Source: Tridacna crocea (Eukaryota > Mollusca > Bivalvia > Cardiida > Cardiidae). Taken from it: 64,000 nucleotides of DNA. Under the pieces are notes generated by a model, which did not search any database, was not told where the DNA came from, and worked only from the letters and a program-made list of their open reading frames with translations. Positions 21,237 to 31,906 of the stretch are shown piece after piece. The position numbers and the translations under genes are program-made. How positions within the stretch are numbered: position 1 is the stretch's first letter; each line of letters opens with the position of its first letter. Location of the stretch: contig OX031072.1 in assembly GCA_943736015.1 (NCBI GenBank), forward strand, positions 17,635,501 through 17,699,500, read 5' to 3'.

Positions 21237-21815
21237 TTAACTCATTACCAAACGACAAAATTTTCGGTTTGTTCAAATAGAAAGTATTTGCAAATGACAT
21301 GATAAAAGTGACCGAAAATTTGAAATTTGTTTTGTGAAGGGTAGAAAACATAGTGGGAAAAGGAGAAAATGCTGGTTACTAGCATTTTCTCCTTTTCCCA
21401 CAATTTTTTCTAAAGGCTTCTTTAATTTTAATTTAAACATATTTTATTCAATATATTGACATTTACATTTACAATACAAGAAATGATGTGAAAAGGATTG
21501 GAACGAAAGCATATTGCTTATATAGTTCCTCTCCCTAAACTGAAACACGTGATATTCCAATAATATCAAATGTCAAAAAAGAAAGAATTTATTACAAAAG
21601 AACAGATAATAGGATTATAAACAAAAGGGCTGTTATCTGAAAAATTAAAAAGAAAAAAGGAAAAGTGATTGGTGATTGAGCAGAGCGGCAGCAAAAGATA
21701 CAAGTTATGCTTGTGTATAAAAGTTCGCGACAGTACATTGTCAGAAAAGAAGATCAGCGGATCAGGCTTCTTTCTCAGGGTCGTCAATAGTAGGGATTGT
21801 GTGGTAATGGGTTAT
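21237..21815 (-). mobile_element. Family A MITE, copy 9, split by a nested insertion
   Basis: TTAACTCATTACCAAACGAC, AGTATTTGCAAATGACATG, core GCTGGTTACTAGC with a near-perfect stem (AGTGGGAAAAGGAG / CTCCTTTTCCCAC), then AGGCTTCTTT. The element resumes after 340 bp at CTCAGGGTCGTCAATAGTAG and ends GTGGTAATGGGTTA. The copy at 10074 shows the uninterrupted order. Confidence 0.9.
21424..21763 (-). mobile_element. 340 bp insertion with 10 bp target duplication
   Basis: Bounded on both sides by AGGCTTCTTT (21414-21423 and 21764-21773), a duplication of a single sequence in uninterrupted family A copies. Read on the minus strand, the inserted DNA ends with TTGAATAAAATATG and an A-rich tail against the duplication. 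AATAAA near a 3' A-rich end suggests a retroposed transcript. The minus-strand open frame 21566-21787 (F/S/N-rich, 73 residues) lies inside and shows no domain. Confidence 0.8.
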
Positions 21816-21867
21816 TAAAGTTTCCAAGCATTTGTTTTTCGTCAGAATATCTGGCAATGATGCACAC

Positions 21868-21935
21868 AGTGTAGATTCAAGGTTAGACCGCAAGTTCTGC
21901 GCAGTCTAATATTGATCAACAATGTCTGCACAAGC
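21868..21935 (+). repeat. Family B core fragment
   Basis: CAGTGTAGATTCAAGGTTAG, CCGCAAGTTCTGCGCAGTCT and AATATTGATCAACAATGTC keep a mismatched B hairpin without the termini. Confidence 0.6.
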
Positions 21936-22179
21936 AAAAAATCTGAATCCTACGCAAACAGTGTGAGAAGGACGTCAAATACAACAACTTGATAACTATA
22001 CATTGTGCCAAAATCCAATCCTACAAAAAAAACTATATTGGAATGGATTCTTTTGAAGTCTTCTGCATTTAAATTGTCTCTTTCGCAGACACTTCAGGGC
22101 TCTATTCATATCTTGTCTATAAATTTTCTTATTTTTAGCTTAATTAAAACGCTTCTAGAATCGTGCATCAAGATATCTG

Positions 22180-22363
22180 GGTCCTTATTCACCAACCCTT
22201 CTTAAGAACATTCTTAATCTTATTCTCCAGAATTTTGTCATTATGAAAGTAACAGAACTTCTGATTGGCTAAACCAATCAGAAGTTCTGTTACTTTCACA
22301 GTCAGGAAATCTTGAAGAATAAGACCAAGAACATTCTTAGGGATGGTTGGTGAATACGGACCC
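22180..22363. mobile_element. Family D hairpin MITE, copy 4
   Basis: Ends GGGTCCTTATTCACCAACCC and GGTTGGTGAATACGGACCC. The palindrome is shortened: AGTAACAGAACTTCTGATTG, GCTAAACCAATC, AGAAGTTCTGTTACT, so the two CCAAT motifs nearly touch. Arms are highly complementary, suggesting a young copy. Confidence 0.9.
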
Positions 22364-23576
22364 TGATTTTGTGGCATATAATTTGGTTTTAGACCTATCG
22401 GGGAAAGCATCTTTAAGAAGATGGTTCACTATCAGCCCCAGTTGCTCACATCATCAACAAGAGCTGATGTTTCGAAATGCATGATTGTTTTGGCACTCGG
22501 TCCAAACTTTCAGTTTGACAAATAAAATTATCTCCTTATGTTATAAATACTAGTAGTTTTCGAAGCGGTCATCTTTATAATCAACAGCTTAATTTCAATA
22601 ACACCAGTTATAAAATCATCCCAAGCAAACATAGCCCATAAGGGTACTAGGGTGACATTTATACCTATATTTGACCATAGACATTCGGTTTCTCAAACTT
22701 TCAGTTTCACAACTTTAGTTTTTGTCAAGTATTATTTACGTTTAAAACTCCGACATTACTATGTACTAGTAATGGCTATGTTCGCTAGGTTATAATTTGA
22801 GAACCGATGTAACTTGAAACTATTCAACACACTTGCGCTGTTTGAAAAGATGGTCCTTGCCCAACTTACCAGTATTTACAATATACAGAAATAAATGTAA
22901 ATTGCAAAGCTGAAAGTCTAGACCAAGTGCCTATGTTTTCGTTTACACCCACTGTAATTTAATCGATAAGCCTTTAGGTTGGCTTTTTTATATGTCTGTT
23001 AAGTGTTTGTTTGCGACTGGCATGTCCGTTTGCCGCAATCGGAGCCCGTCTTTCACATATACAGACGAAGCAATCTGTCTGGATCCTGAACAGCACACGT
23101 TAGATCAAACAGAAAGAAGCATGTTGTTAATGGCTGGTGCCATATAGTTAAGATATAGTTTCGTGGAAATCGTGTTTTCAAACACATAATTATAGTAAAA
23201 TACCTGACAGATCTAGAATTTCAAGATAAGAAATAATCTTCCTCGAAGTTTTCGTAACAACGTTCACCTCTTTGTAATCTGTCCTGGATGTATTGTATAC
23301 GACGAGGTTGCTTCTTGTTTTTTTTTTTTCGTTTTGCTTCAAATCCCCTCCGATAGTCTGCTGCGATCAAAAACAATGTTGCATGCAGAGAACTTTTGGT
23401 ACTAATTGGACCTTTGCATTGACGGGCAACGCAGTTGTATATCTGTAATACCTCATATGGAAAATAATGCGATTTGAACTTACGCCCAAAAAATCGTTTT
23501 GACACAAACAAAGAAAGCAGTCCTTATAGACAGACCCATGGAAAACCATTCTTGCCTATTATTTCATGCTTTCCGA
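22364..23576. other. No gene recognised
   Basis: Unassigned AT-rich DNA. A possible weak inverted similarity lies between AGCAAACATAGCCCATAAGG at 22624 and ATGGCTATGTTCGCT at 22773. Open frames at 23221-23549 (minus) are short and unassigned. Confidence 0.45.
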
Positions 23577-23970
23577 TAGGAAATCGAGAAATAGCAATGA
23601 AAATATTTTTCGATATTATACGAGTATGACCAATGAAAATACCAATTTTCGTGTTCTTGTTGCGCGTGCCTAACAACCAGATGGAAATATGACGTCATTT
23701 AGCTTACATTTCTCGCACTTGACGTAATATTGTACTATAATGCGTTGCTATGCGGGAGGGGTACGCCACTGGGAATAACGAAAAAAAAAAAATGAACTGG
23801 ATTAATTTTGATAACACCCCTCCCGGGAAGGGTTAAAAGCATGAAATAAATAGATTTTTTTTTCGGTGAAAGATCAAAATTTATTTCATCGAGTGAACAC
23901 TTTGCGTGGCTGATGGTGTTCACTCGATGAAATAAATTTCGATCTTTCAACGAAAAAAAAAAATATCCTC
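23577..23970. repeat. Hairpin-ended ~400 bp repeat (family F), copy 2
   Basis: Same block order as copy 1. The terminal hairpin is stronger: TCGGTGAAAGATCAAAATTT, ATTTCATCGAGTGAACAC, loop TTTGCGTGGCTGATG, then GTGTTCACTCGATGAAATAA and TTTCGATCTTTCAACGA, arms of about 45 bases. The loop differs from copy 1 although the stem is conserved. Confidence 0.85.
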
Positions 23971-24839
23971 TATTTCTTATCCAAATAACTGTACAGTACG
24001 AGTGCCAGTGTACGTATGTGTGAAGTCCTTGTTTTATTTATTCAATTCCATCAAACAGGAAACAGTCCGCAAGGAGCACAATCATATCAAATCGGAAAGA
24101 AAAAAGTAAGTTCATTCGGTCTGTATGACAGAGGCAAATCGATAAATGGTTAGATGGGTAGATGAACAGATAGATGAATAAACTCAAGTGTATTTATCTA
24201 ATTCATTATCTATCTTTCTATTTCATCCCAATCTCTACCACTGCCCCCAACATCCAAACTAATTATATGGCCTGTAACACAAGAAAAGCGGCACTCGGAC
24301 ATACCATACCTTCTCCCCTCATTGGGAAGATAAAAACGTATGGCAACAGAACAAACCAAAACAGAAGACCAAAAAGTGGGGTAATTACAAAATTATGCAC
24401 GAGAAAGCTATATCTTATAACCAAAGGAAAAGCAAATAATTGACGAGAGGATTCCTGTCCCGCTGCTTCCCTAATAGTTTTATTGAAATCTTCCCTTTCT
24501 GAAACAAATTTGTTGCAGGATAACGTATTCCAAAAATGTGCATAGTCAACATCTGATTAAAAAAAATAAGAAAAAAAGACATGAATTTTTATGCATAATA
24601 AAACAATGACAAAAAAAAGGGGGGAAGAAATTTGTTGTTCCGAACAATTTCTTATTTTGCCGCATTATCTTTAAAGATGATCAGTAGTAAGACGAAAAGA
24701 AGTCGGTTGCTGAAGCTAACTGCGTAAAAGTCAAGAGAAGTTAATAAAAAGGACCAAGTATAATCCATTATCTCGAGCTGTGAACGTGTGTTTATATAGA
24801 GATCACATGGGAAATTGTGGGATTGACTTTCGTTTCTTT
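23971..24839. other. No gene; repeat shared with 16.6 kb and a weak hairpin
   Basis: 24400-24475 is the partner of the repeat at 16600-16685. 24600-24662 (GGGGGGAAGAAATTTG, GAACAATTTCTTATTTTGCC) is a weak family A-like hairpin. The 89-residue open frame 24174-24443 ends in the repeat pair and is not supported as a gene. Confidence 0.45.
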
Positions 24840-25042
24840 TTAACCCTAAGACTGCTTGACACGAATCACTGACCTTTTGATGACAGTGTAGATCAGTATC
24901 AGACTGCACAGAATGTGCAGTCTGATCATGGATCTACACTGTCGTATAAGGAGTCAAAACATAACTTTGAAATAGCACCATTTTGGTTTTTATTTTCGAA
25001 TTCAACATTTCAATTGTAGTTATCAAGCCGGAAAACGGCTAA
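24840..25042 (+). mobile_element. Family B MITE, copy 4
   Basis: TTAACCCTAAGACTGCTTG, hairpin TCAGACTGCACAGAATGTGC with AGTCTGATCATGGATCTAC, then ACTTTGAAATAGCACC and GGAAAACGGCTAA. The right end is worn. Confidence 0.85.
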
Positions 25043-25239
25043 ACTGTATAGAGTTTGGTAGTTCATTAACCCTTCATTTTTCCAACTAAATGTGGTGAAT
25101 ATCATCTGAAAGAAACCTGTTTAAATTTTGACTTTAATGCCGCTATTGACACGATAACCCGCATAGTGTCACATTTTTTTCTTTACTTTTTACGAAAACA
25201 GTTTCAAGGTTTAGAAACCCTTGAGAAAAAAATATACAT

Positions 25240-25325
25240 GTATGTCGAAAATAATGTAAGGAAAGGAGAAAACCCTAGCAATAGCATTTTTTTCCGCCAT
25301 AGCTTTCCGTTCTTTCAATGAAAAC
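25240..25325. repeat. Degenerate family A hairpin
   Basis: ATAATGTAAGGAAAGGAG...CCTAGCAATAGC...TTTTTTTCCGCCATAG keeps only a weak stem. Assignment is tentative. Confidence 0.35.
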
Positions 25326-25382
25326 TCAAATGTTTAAAGTCAAATTCAATTTCTCATCTGGTAATGCTTTCAGTGCTAGCAG

Positions 25383-25545
25383 GTGGTGTCCGTCGTCGTG
25401 AGGTAGAGCGTTGGCCTCATAACTTAAAGGTTTTCATTGGCTCACACACTCGGCGCGAGTACTGGTGTAGTTCCCAGGAAGCAAAAATTGAAACATGTTA
25501 GTATAAATTGTAAGAACTTGTTTCTCAATCAATATAAAAAAGTTT
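25383..25545 (+). mobile_element. tRNA-derived SINE copy lacking its B box
   Basis: GTGGTGTCCGTCGTCGTGAG, GTAGAGCG and GGCCTCATAACTTAAAGG match the SINE at 9291, but about 41 bases holding the B box (GAGTTCGATACC) are missing before TTTTCATTGGC. The body then continues in register (CGGCGCGAGTACTGGTGTAG, AACTTGTTTCTCAATC). Without a B box it should be silent for pol III. Confidence 0.8.
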
Positions 25546-25561
25546 GTTAAAACTAAAATAT

Positions 25562-26787
25562 AAACAAGAGCCGTCAGAGACGGGTTATGCTCCCCGAACA
25601 AGTGCTTGTCATAAAATATAAGAAATTGATATAAATTCACTTCTTTTATCCTAGAAGAACCTGTTCATGCCCCCAAAAATTTGAAGTGAAAAGGCAATTA
25701 CTATCTTAGAGATAGCCAACACAAACTTGTAGAGGACAATAAGCCCAATATTAAAGCCCCTTTAAGCCCCCTTTTCCCATAAGACAATATTGAATCATTG
25801 CAATAAATACAACAGATGTGTGGTTTGTGGCATTTTTTAATAATAATTCAAAATTCGAAATTTCATAAAATTTTGAGCAGTCATGTATTAAATATTATAT
25901 AAAACAATTTTTTACATGAAGCCACCTTTTTCCGAGACGCAGCCTGAAATTGAAAAAAAGGAAGAGAGGTACCTGGGCAACGTTCCAACAAGTTCAGATT
26001 TGAAATTTCACAAAGTTTAGAGCACTGATAAAGGAGAACCTAGTGAAAAACATTTTTTTCCATGAAGTCCCTTTTCCGTGATGCAGCCTTAATTTGAGAA
26101 ACCAGGAAAGACATATTTGCGCATTAATAATTCATAGATTGCAAAAACAAAGGGCACATGTTGAAACTTGTAAAACAAGATATAACCATGAAATGTTGAC
26201 AAAAACCGAACAAGATATTAGTAAAAATTGCAATTTTGCATTAGGGCCCCTTTTTCATTTTACAAGAAACCCCCTTTTTCCATGACAGAGGGTCAAATTG
26301 AAAAAACACATAGATAAAGAAACAAGAGCACATGGTGAAACTTTGAAAAAACAATATAACCATGAAGTTTAATGAAATTTTGACCAAAACTGAATGAAAT
26401 ATTAGTAAAAATTGGAACTTTGCAAGAGGCCCCCTTTTTCCATGACAGAACGTCAACTTAAAAAATGCCCAGATTAAAAATAGCAAGGGCACATGCTAAA
26501 ACTTTCCATAAACAATATAACCATGAAGTTTCATGATATTCTGACAAAATCTGAATGAGATATTGGTAAAAATTGCAATTTTGCATTAAATTCCTTTTTT
26601 CCATGACACGGGGTCAAATTGAAAATCCGGGAAAAGTGTATCGGCACCTTACCCTAAGGAGTTCATATATGAAGTTTCATCCAATTTGGTCCAAGGGTTG
26701 TGGAGAAATCGCTTCGGACGGACGGACGGACGGACGGACGGACAGACGAAGCGGCGACTATATGCTCGCCCTTCGGGGAGCATAATA
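25562..26787. mobile_element. ~1.2 kb repeat with 14 bp inverted ends and ~160 bp internal units
   Basis: TTATGCTCCCCGAA (25585-25598) near the left end is the exact reverse complement of TTCGGGGAGCATAA (26772-26785) at the right end. The interior is built of ~160 bp units marked by CCCTTTTTCCATGACA at 26271, 26431 and 26592, with AACAATATAACCATGAAGTT between. A (GGAC)n tract at 26716-26745 precedes the right end. This is a non-coding repeat of a type I recall from bivalve genomes. Confidence 0.85.
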
Positions 26788-26913
26788 ATTCTACGAAGGG
26801 CAAAAAGGAAAATGTGGCTCGGTTAAAGTAATGACATTATTCTCATTTTTAGCAAATTCTGTAGGATAATATTATAGTGGAAAACTGTTTTCTAATACGG
26901 GTACACTACCTTT

Positions 26914-27036
26914 TTAACTCTTTACCAGACAATCCCGAATTATAACGACCCTGAGATTGAAAGCTATTGAAAACATTGTGGCTGCAAATGCTTTGAATTT
27001 GGATCTGTCTAAAATTTTGTCGTTTGGAAGAGTTAA
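26914..27036 (+). mobile_element. Family A MITE, copy 10, internally deleted (123 bp)
   Basis: TTAACTCTTTACCAGACAATC, AACGACCCTGAG and AAAACATTGTGG run directly into CTGCAAATGCTTTGAATTTG, TCTAAAATTTTGTCGTTTGG and AGAGTTAA. The whole hairpin core and part of the right arm (about 105 bp) are gone, while both ends and TTAA sites remain. Confidence 0.92.
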
Positions 27037-27404
27037 TTACATTTTGGTCATATTAGAATCGAAATTATCTTCTGTCTATCGTGGAATATCGTTCAATTAA
27101 CCACGTTGTGCGTTATGTGGCGCGATGAATAAACCACTCAAGCTGTCGCTAACTCGGATTCTCAAACAAAACGCAAAGAAAATTATTCAATACCATGAAT
27201 TTTAGATTTGATTCTTACGAAAGTAACTGAACAAAAAAAAAAAGCCTCTATACCTATGTGCTTGTACATTTATGCTCAATAACTTGTGGTGAAACTACAT
27301 GTAGTCTGTTACAGTGTGAGTCACTCTTCACGACTCGGCCGATTCCGTACCTAACCTCGGCTGTATAAAGGGCGTTTCCATTTGGACAGCCTGATCTTAT
27401 ACAT

Positions 27405-27690
27405 GCCGGTGTAATGCAGAGAAATGACCCTCCCCTACAAAATGACCCGGGTTATCATTCTAAGTAGAGAAATGACACCAGAAGTCATTTCGCTACGTAG
27501 AGAACTGAACTTGGTCATTATTCTACGTAGAGAAAATACCCTCTGGGGTCATTTATCTACGCAGAATAATGACCTGGGCATTCCATTACGCAGAGAAATG
27601 ACCCATGGGTCATTTCTCTACGTAGAGAAATGACCCATGGGTCATTAATAGGGGCATTAGGCATTAGGTCGTGGGGCATAACACCAGCGC
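27405..27690. mobile_element. Family E palindromic-unit MITE, copy 2 (longest)
   Basis: Starts GCCGGTGTAATGCAGAGAAA and ends GGGGCATAACACCAGCGC. It holds more internal palindromic units than copies 1 and 3, including the exact palindrome GACCCATGGGTC twice and TTTCTCTACGTAGAGAAA. The plus-strand open frame 27424-27633 is the unit translated and is not a gene. Confidence 0.87.
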
Positions 27691-28802
27691 CACTGTCAGT
27701 AATTTAGCAACGACATAAATAGCCCCGATGAAGCTATTTACAGCTATCTACATGTATCTGTCAGCCGGTCGCAGTTGATAACCCACGTTAAAAATAAATG
27801 TTCGAACCCTCTGTTAAGGACGTTTATGACAAATTCTTCCAACGGACAGATCTTTTTTAAACTTTGCACATACAAAGCTCATAATGTCTCTAGTAGATTA
27901 CAATGAAAAAGAAAGGGGGTCCCCGTGCTCGTTTCTGAGAAATTCGCTTTTGAAAAAGGTATATTTAGGTCCGAAATTCAGCATATACTGGATTTAACAT
28001 ACTTTCCTTTAATAGTCAATTAAACAGGAAAATTACCAGAAGAATTTACAAATGTACATCACTTTAAAGAAAAATAATTTAGTTTTGCCCAAAAAACATA
28101 TAAAAGCCTAGTTGTGAGCATGGTTAATGTACCAATATGCATTTTATATATAGACCATTGAGTTAAAGAGGGAGATAATTTGACCGGATTACGGGTTAAT
28201 CTTCAATATAAACATAGTTTCTAACGGACAGATTTTTTTAAATATTTCCACAATCATAGTACTTATAAATCTTGACAGTAAGAAAAAATAAAATTGGCAC
28301 CTACCCGTGCGTCTTTCCCCAGGAAAAAGGGATGAAGGTCATTTTTTCCAAGGAAAACTATATAGTAGAAGCTCAGCAGACATAGAGGGAAAGAAGAAAT
28401 CGCTCATGCTCATTAAAAGCAATTTCTTCTTTTCCCACATTAATTTTGGATCCTATACGCCTTCAAAAAATGAACATAGCCTATATATCTCAAATTCATA
28501 TCAAACCGTTTTTTTTTAAATAAATTTGCATACATGATTATGGCCATACGGCTCATAGAAATACAACAAAAAGAAATGTCCGTGGAAAAAATGGGATAAA
28601 AGCTTGGCAGATATAATGGAAAAAGGAAAAATTATTCAGTAGAAGAAATTCCTCCTTTTCCCACAGTATTTTTCAAAGAGGAAATAGCTATACTTCTAGA
28701 AATAGGTATAGTTCAACAGCTTCAATTTTCTGCCTGTTTCATTGTTTGCTGTGTAACTGGACTTTTGTTCCAGCTAGTTCTTTACCAGTCATATAATCCC
28801 TA
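27691..28802. other. No gene; two eroded family A-like hairpins
   Basis: 28395-28450 (GAGGGAAAGAAGAAATCGC, AAGCAATTTCTTCTTTTCCC) and 28615-28672 (GGAAAAAGGAAAAATTATTC, AATTCCTCCTTTTCCCAC) are old hairpins near family A. CTAACGGACAGATTTTTTTA at 28218 repeats CAACGGACAGATCTTTTTTA at 27840. Confidence 0.45.
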
Positions 28803-28872
28803 CACTGGCAGGCCAGTTTTGATGCTATCACCTTCATCCTGAAAGGGTAGCATGACAACTGGCCTGCCAGTG
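28803..28872. repeat. Short hairpin CACTGGCAGGCCAGTT
   Basis: CACTGGCAGGCCAGTT (28803-28818) is the exact reverse complement of AACTGGCCTGCCAGTG (28857-28872). The pairing extends inward as GATGCTATC / GGGTAGCAT with one wobble. No second copy was seen in the window. Confidence 0.85.
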
Positions 28873-28879
28873 TCAGGAA

Positions 28880-30009
28880 AAAGTCAGCAGCTCTATCATT
28901 TTCCCTGTTTGATGGCTGACATGCGTAAAAATTCTTCTTTCCACGACAAATAAGCGATCGTTTTGATGAAAACTTCCCCTTTTTATTTCGACCATAGAAT
29001 ACCATGGCTGGTGCAATTGTAATAGTACCATCCGTAGAATGTTCTGCTTGTATATGTGCACCGTCAGTCCGCTGTTACTATTGCCATTTGTGCCGAAAAT
29101 ACACAATAGCGCTAATAGTTTTACTATCTGTGAGAAATACACATGCGCAGTATGAATACGCGTGAACATTTATACCAAACGTCATTAACTGAAACATATT
29201 TAGAAAGATTTCGACAGAAAATTGCAACTCAAGTTCCCTTTCTTTTGGATGAGCCTTACTATTTTCAGAACGATGAACCGGCGTATTTCCGTCGATGAAA
29301 TGTAGAGTGTAGGTGCGAATCAAGCTACCAAATATAGCCGAGGAATTTGATACCTACCAACGCCCGATGTATGCCGAATGAGTGCGAGTATAACTCGTAT
29401 CTAAATTCCCACTGCGCATGCCATTTAATATAAGACTTCCGGCACCGAGAATCATTAACACTTTCTTTTCGCTGGTTTCCGGTTTTCGATCGACTATTAG
29501 GTGCCTCATAACGACTCACATTATATGTAATTATACACGCTGGGACGCAATTTCTTGATTGAGCATTCCACATGAATTTTAAAGTACCCCGTAAAAAAAC
29601 GGGGAATAAGTATCGAAGTATTTAATATGCCTATAATAGTTCACGTGAAACCGATTCGTTTTCGCTAATCGTTGTCTGATATACAATTTCCCGAGTGTAC
29701 GATTGTAATCTATCTTTGTCACCTTATAAATGCTTATCCAAGAACAATACTGCAAATAACCAAATGGCGGAAAATAAAGCAAAAAGGGCAGTCTTTCTCT
29801 GCTAATCGTTTTAAGGCCAACGATAAAGCAATGTATTTGCAGTTCTATCCACTCTTTGGGTACAATTTAGAACAAAGCTGTTTTCAACAAATATTGGAAA
29901 TTTGCATTCTTACTTTTTTTCTCAAGATTTTTCTATGTCGGAAAAGAAAAAAAGATCGGATAGACCAAACGGAATTATTTAGCCAATGAGAATTGTGTTA
30001 CTTTCTAAA
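28880..30009. other. No gene; decayed family D fragment at 29965-30000
   Basis: Several minus-strand open frames of 60-105 codons overlap at 28739-29782, but none has recognisable motifs. 29586-29604 is a tiny CCCCGT-A-ACGGGG hairpin. AGACCAAACGG...TTAGCCAATGAGAATTGTG at 29963 is a family D remnant. Confidence 0.45.
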
Positions 30010-30232
30010 TCAACCCTTTACCAAGCAATCCCGGGTTTTTTCGAACCTGAGATACAAGCATTTTGAAAACATTATTGGAAAAGAAGAAAATGCTGGTAAA
30101 CAGCATTTTCTCCAATTCCCACAATGTTTTCTGCTCTACCAAAAACATATTTCAATTTTTGGGTTTATTTGTCGTCTGTTAGTGCTTTCAATTGGGACCA
30201 GTTTAAAATTTTGTCGTTTGGTAAAGGGTCAC
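30010..30232 (+). mobile_element. Family A MITE, copy 11
   Basis: TCAACCCTTTACCAAGCAATC, GAACCTGAGATACAAGC, core GCTGGTAAACAGC with stem GGAAAAGAAGAAAA / TTTTCTCCAATTCCC, then TTTGTCGTCTGTTAGTGC and TTTTGTCGTTTGGTAAAGGG. Essentially full length. The final TTAA is TCAC. Confidence 0.9.
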
Positions 30233-30302
30233 TAAGCAGAATGGCAGTAATAATAGTTGGTGTGCACGGACTGTCGGCTTTGACAGTCTTCATTCTACAC
30301 TG

Positions 30303-30516
30303 TCCGTGTAATGCAGGGAAATGAACCTCCCCTACAAAATGAGCAATGGGACATTTCACGTCGTAGAGGAATGACTCGGGTCATTATTCTACGTAGACAA
30401 ATAATCCCCTGGGGTCATTTCTCTACGTAGAATAATGACCCGGATCATTCCTCTAAGTTGTGAAATGACCCAAGGGTCTTTTTGTAGGGATGGTCATTTC
30501 TCTGCATAACATCCGC
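30303..30516. mobile_element. Family E palindromic-unit MITE, copy 3
   Basis: TCCGTGTAATGCAGGGAAAT to ATTTCTCTGCATAACATCCG, with inner CCTACAAAATGAG / CTTTTTGTAGGGA. Units TTCTACGTAGACAAAT and TTCTCTACGTAGAATAATG occupy the middle. Confidence 0.85.
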
Positions 30517-31447
30517 AACTATACATCGACGATGTTGTTCTTGGTATTGAAATCGTCATATATTTACCTCAACAGCTCCTTTCACGAAGTTAATTGAGAA
30601 AATCGTGAAAAGATTCTTCGTTCATAGTTTCACTTTCAACCAAATCATTTTCAACGAAACGTTTCCATAAGGCAACGAATTTAAATAAAACCCAAAGTTC
30701 ATAATTATGTGTCTATTTCGTTGTGCAAGAGGCACTCGGAGAAAGCATAGGAGAGACATAAAAAGTGTTTCTAAGCAAATAGTCCTGAAGAAAGATTTCA
30801 ATAAAAGTCAATTCAGGTCGTAACATATGTCTGAATGGTTCGTGCTAGACAGATAGATAATTTGTAGATATAACTTCTTTTATCGCAAATGTCTTATAGC
30901 AAGGTCGTAAAACTATGATATTGGTGTTTCCTTAAACCTTTTTATAAATCTTTGGCACGAAATATTATCTGAATTATACTATGTGGATGGTGGTTTTGGA
31001 TACAAAGGCAATCCTTTAATGGTTTGAAATATAATCATACTTATTTTTGTTTATCCGAGTTTGATAATGCATCGAATAGCTACTTACAAAATACGTAGAG
31101 CATGATAGAAATTACAAAAGCCAAAAAAAAAGGGACTTGGTTATTCATCGAATTACGAGGTGCAAAACACTTAGATTATGCTTCGACTTACTTGGCAAAG
31201 AAAACATTAGGTATGTTTCGAGTCACAAGGTGTAAAACGCTTAGACTTTTGTTAAGCAAGTAGTTGCAAAATAAAAATAACCTAAGAATAAATGTTATTT
31301 TTGTACAACATAATTCAAATTCAATTCAAAGTGTACAGACCTGTGATCGCACAAGTCTACCCTAATGAAAACTGATGTTTCATTTTCTGTTCCATTTTTA
31401 CAGGTATCGGTGTTTCATCTGTTCCCTTATTTGGTATATTCTGTATA
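30517..31447. other. No gene recognised; small ~75 bp duplication
   Basis: AATTACGAGGTGCAAAACACTT (31152) recurs as AGTCACAAGGTGTAAAACGCTT (31220). Otherwise unassigned. Confidence 0.45.
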
Positions 31448-31662
31448 TTAACCCTTAGGCTGCTAAGTGCAACTCACTGACCTTTTGCGCACAGTGTGGA
31501 TCAAGATCAGACAGCACAGAACGTGTAAATCTGAGGTCTTGGATCTACGCTGGCCAATTAGGTCATATCTATCCTCCAAGTATACCTTCGAAATAGCAAA
31601 ATTTAGGTTTTAACTACCGGCTTAGAAGTTTCACTTCATTTATTTAGCTGGGTAAGGGTTGA
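31448..31662 (+). mobile_element. Family B MITE, copy 5
   Basis: TTAACCCTTAGGCTGCTAAG to TTATTTAGCTGGGTAAGGGT ending TTGA. The hairpin loop is expanded (GTGTAAATCTGAGGTC). Its right TTGA is also the left end of the family A element that follows. Confidence 0.88.
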
Positions 31663-31906
31663 CGCTCTTTACAGTCCTGTGTTTCAATAGAGAAAAGGCC
31701 CTTTGAAAATATTGTAGAGAAACAAGGCGGCGCTGGTTAACAGCATTAACTTTTCTACATTTTCCAATACTATTTTCTACTCCCCATTTTCCAAAATTGT
31801 TAAGTACTATTTCAAGACATATTCCACAATTTCAAAGAAGTCTAAATTGTCGTCTTTAATCGTCTGCAATTTGGAAGTGTCTAAAATTTTGTAAAGTTCT
31901 TATTAA
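31659..31906 (+). mobile_element. Family A MITE, copy 12
   Basis: TTGACGCTCTTTAC, AAGGCCCTTTGAAAATATTG, core GCTGGTTAACAGC, AAATTGTCGTC and CTGCAATTTGGAAGTG, TAAAATTTTGTAAAG to TTAA. Both ends are recognisable though the arms have diverged. Confidence 0.7.

Noticed and set aside
29586-29604. Rho-independent terminator
   Set aside because: A CCCCGT/ACGGGG mini-hairpin exists, but there is no bacterial context and no upstream gene.
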